From an uncultured Clostridia bacterium (GTDB lineage Bacteria; Bacillota; Clostridia; TANB77; CAG-508): DNA of 6,555 nucleotides. The notes below the pieces were generated by a model. It was not told the DNA's origin and made no database searches. It saw only the letters and a list, made by a program, of their open reading frames with translations. Made by a program: the position numbers and the translations under genes. The stretch lies in NCBI GenBank assembly GCA_947625565.1, contig CANQOU010000068.1, positions 1-6,555 on the forward strand, given 5' to 3'. Of this stretch, positions 5,465 to 6,555 are shown in pieces; positions within the stretch are counted from its first letter, which is position 1, and the number at the start of each line of letters is the position of its first letter.

Positions 5465-6475
5465 TTATTTCTCATCAAAGTAATCCAATTTCATTGCTTC
5501 TTTTACTTTTTTCATTGTTTGTTTTGCAACTTTTCTTGCTTTTTCAGTTCCTTCTATTAAAATCTTATCTACTTCTTCTGGATGTGCTTCATAGTATGCT
5601 CTTTTTTCGCGAATTGGTCTTAGAGTATCTATAATATTTTGAGCCAATTGTTTTTTGCATTGAACACAACCTCTTTTTCCTGCTTTACATTCTTCACATA
5701 CTGTTTTAATATCTTCTTTATTTGTAAATAAATTATGATAATATGCTACCATACAAATATCAGGATTTCCCAAATCGTCCTTTTTTATTCTATTTGGGTC
5801 AGTTACTGCACTCATTACTTTTTTTGTAATTTCTTCTTCACTATCTGATAAATATATAGCATTTCCAAGAGATTTTCCCATTTTTTCGTTTCCATCTAGA
5901 CCTTTAATTCTTTTAGTATTTGACAAAATTGCCTTTGGTTCTTTTAACACTTCTCCATAAATACTATTAAATTTTCTTACAATTTCTCTACACTGTTCTA
6001 TTAGTGGTAATTGGTCTTCACCTACTGGCACAATTTCTCCTTCAAAAGTAGTAATATCAGCTGCTTGGCTAACTGGATATCCTAGAAATCCATATGTTAC
6101 ACTTTCTCCAAATATCTCTCTTTTTTGTGCTATTTCTGTTTTTACAGTTGGATTTCTCTCTAACCTAGCTATTGTAACTAAATTTGAATAAAATACTGTT
6201 AATTCTGCTGTTTCTGGTATCATAGATTGAATATATATTGTGGTTTTTTTAGGATCTATTCCAACTGATAAATAATCAATTGCAACTTCTCTAACACTAT
6301 TTCTAACCTTTTCTGGATTATTAAAATTATCTGTTAATGCTTGAACATCTGCAATTAAAATATATGGGTCATAATTTGGATTTTCTTGTAGTTCTAATCT
6401 TGTTTTTAAAGAACCAAAATAATGCCCAATATGTAATCTTCCAGTTGGTCTGTCCCCTGTTAATACTCTTTTCAT
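5465..6475 (-). CDS. trpS: Tryptophanyl-tRNA synthetase
   Basis: This 336-aa class I synthetase charges tRNA-Trp with tryptophan using ATP. The N-terminus MKRVLTGDRPTGRLHIGHYFGSL carries the HIGH motif (15-18), and EKMGKSLGN holds the KMSKS-type loop (198-202). GEDQLPLIEQCREI is a typical TrpRS stretch. Cysteines 241, 260, 263, 270 and 273 fit a C-x21-C-x6-C-x2-C pattern close to the Fe-S cluster motif described for Thermotoga maritima TrpRS, so this enzyme may also bind a metal or 4Fe-4S cluster (inference). ATG 6475 gives the expected start; its ribosome site is only AAGGA at 12 nt. The frame is intact and there is no in-frame CGG. obgE follows 19 nt downstream, probably in the same transcript. 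Confidence 0.97.
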   Translation of the reverse strand: MKRVLTGDRPTGRLHIGHYFGSLKTRLELQENPNYDPYILIADVQALTDNFNNPEKVRNSVREVAIDYLSVGIDPKKTTIYIQSMIPETAELTVFYSNLVTIARLERNPTVKTEIAQKREIFGESVTYGFLGYPVSQAADITTFEGEIVPVGEDQLPLIEQCREIVRKFNSIYGEVLKEPKAILSNTKRIKGLDGNEKMGKSLGNAIYLSDSEEEITKKVMSAVTDPNRIKKDDLGNPDICMVAYYHNLFTNKEDIKTVCEECKAGKRGCVQCKKQLAQNIIDTLRPIREKRAYYEAHPEEVDKILIEGTEKARKVAKQTMKKVKEAMKLDYFDEK

Positions 6476-6514
6476 TGTTAATCACATTCCTTGTATAATA
6501 TATTTAGGTTTTTA

Positions 6515-6535
6515 AAAGGTTACCCATAAACCTTT
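6515..6535. repeat. 7-bp inverted repeat upstream of trpS
   Basis: AAAGGTT (6515-6521) and AACCTTT (6529-6535) are perfect inverted arms around a 7-nt loop. On the minus strand an alternative pairing AGGTTT/AAACCT with a larger loop overlaps it. It could be a weak terminator of a gene outside the window (only four T follow) or part of a trpS leader. No T-box consensus is visible in the 80 bases available. Confidence 0.4.
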
Positions 6536-6555
6536 ATATAACAATTATTTCATGA

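Noticed and set aside
5446..5478. Upstream ATG giving obgE an 11-residue extension overlapping trpS
   Set aside because: The extension is not part of the Obg family start, and AAGGAAGG is correctly placed only for ATG 5445.
6488..6500. TATTAT (6500-6495, minus strand) as the trpS -10 box
   Set aside because: Transcription would start inside the ribosome site, and no reasonable -35 lies 17 nt upstream. A TG-extended TATATA at 6540-6535 is an alternative, but its -35 would be outside the window, so neither is annotated.
6476..6555. T-box riboswitch leader for trpS
   Set aside because: No AGGGTGG-type T-box sequence or long terminator/antiterminator pair is present in the 80 visible bases; only a short inverted repeat is seen.

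Overview
This is an A+T-rich window in which every supportable gene lies on the minus strand. Codon use, strong GGAGG-type ribosome sites and gene content (Asp23/AmaP/DUF2273 cluster, XseA/XseB, NusB, Obg, YuiD/DUF212) point to a low-GC Bacillota, most likely a member of the Clostridia and possibly an uncultured gut lineage. No mobile elements, CRISPR arrays, RNA genes or plausible plus-strand genes were found.

Layout, read right to left in the direction of transcription. (a) 6475-4171: trpS (tryptophanyl-tRNA synthetase), then obgE (ribosome-assembly GTPase) 19 nt later, closed by a clear intrinsic terminator (4172-4143). (b) A promoter at 4123-4095 starts a long, closely spaced operon: asp23-like gene, amaP, a DUF2273 small membrane protein, nusB, xseA, a one-pass membrane protein with a PepSY-like C-terminus, xseB, and a divergent-PAP2 (YuiD-type) gene that runs off the left edge. 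Gaps inside the operon are about 5-30 nt and I saw no internal terminator. It joins envelope-stress scaffold proteins, a transcription antitermination factor and both subunits of exonuclease VII.

The main observation is that nusB and xseA cannot be read in one frame. nusB needs one +1 shift and xseA needs two. Each shift falls exactly at a zero-frame CGG codon (2634-2632, 1926-1924, 1544-1542). In all three, skipping the C and resuming at GGN (glycine) restores a full-length, colinear family protein: NusB 133 aa and XseA 398 aa, with the XseA catalytic residues at almost the same positions as in E. coli. A by-eye scan of every CCG on the plus strand found no CGG read as an in-frame arginine codon in any intact gene here, although CGT, CGC, CGA, AGA and AGG are all used. 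Three independent sequencing errors or random indels would not be expected to land on the same otherwise absent codon. The pattern suggests that CGG is unassigned or hungry in this organism and is used, or tolerated, as a +1 frameshift site, much like the yeast Ty1 CUU-AGG-C site. A context-specific sequencing artefact remains the main alternative.
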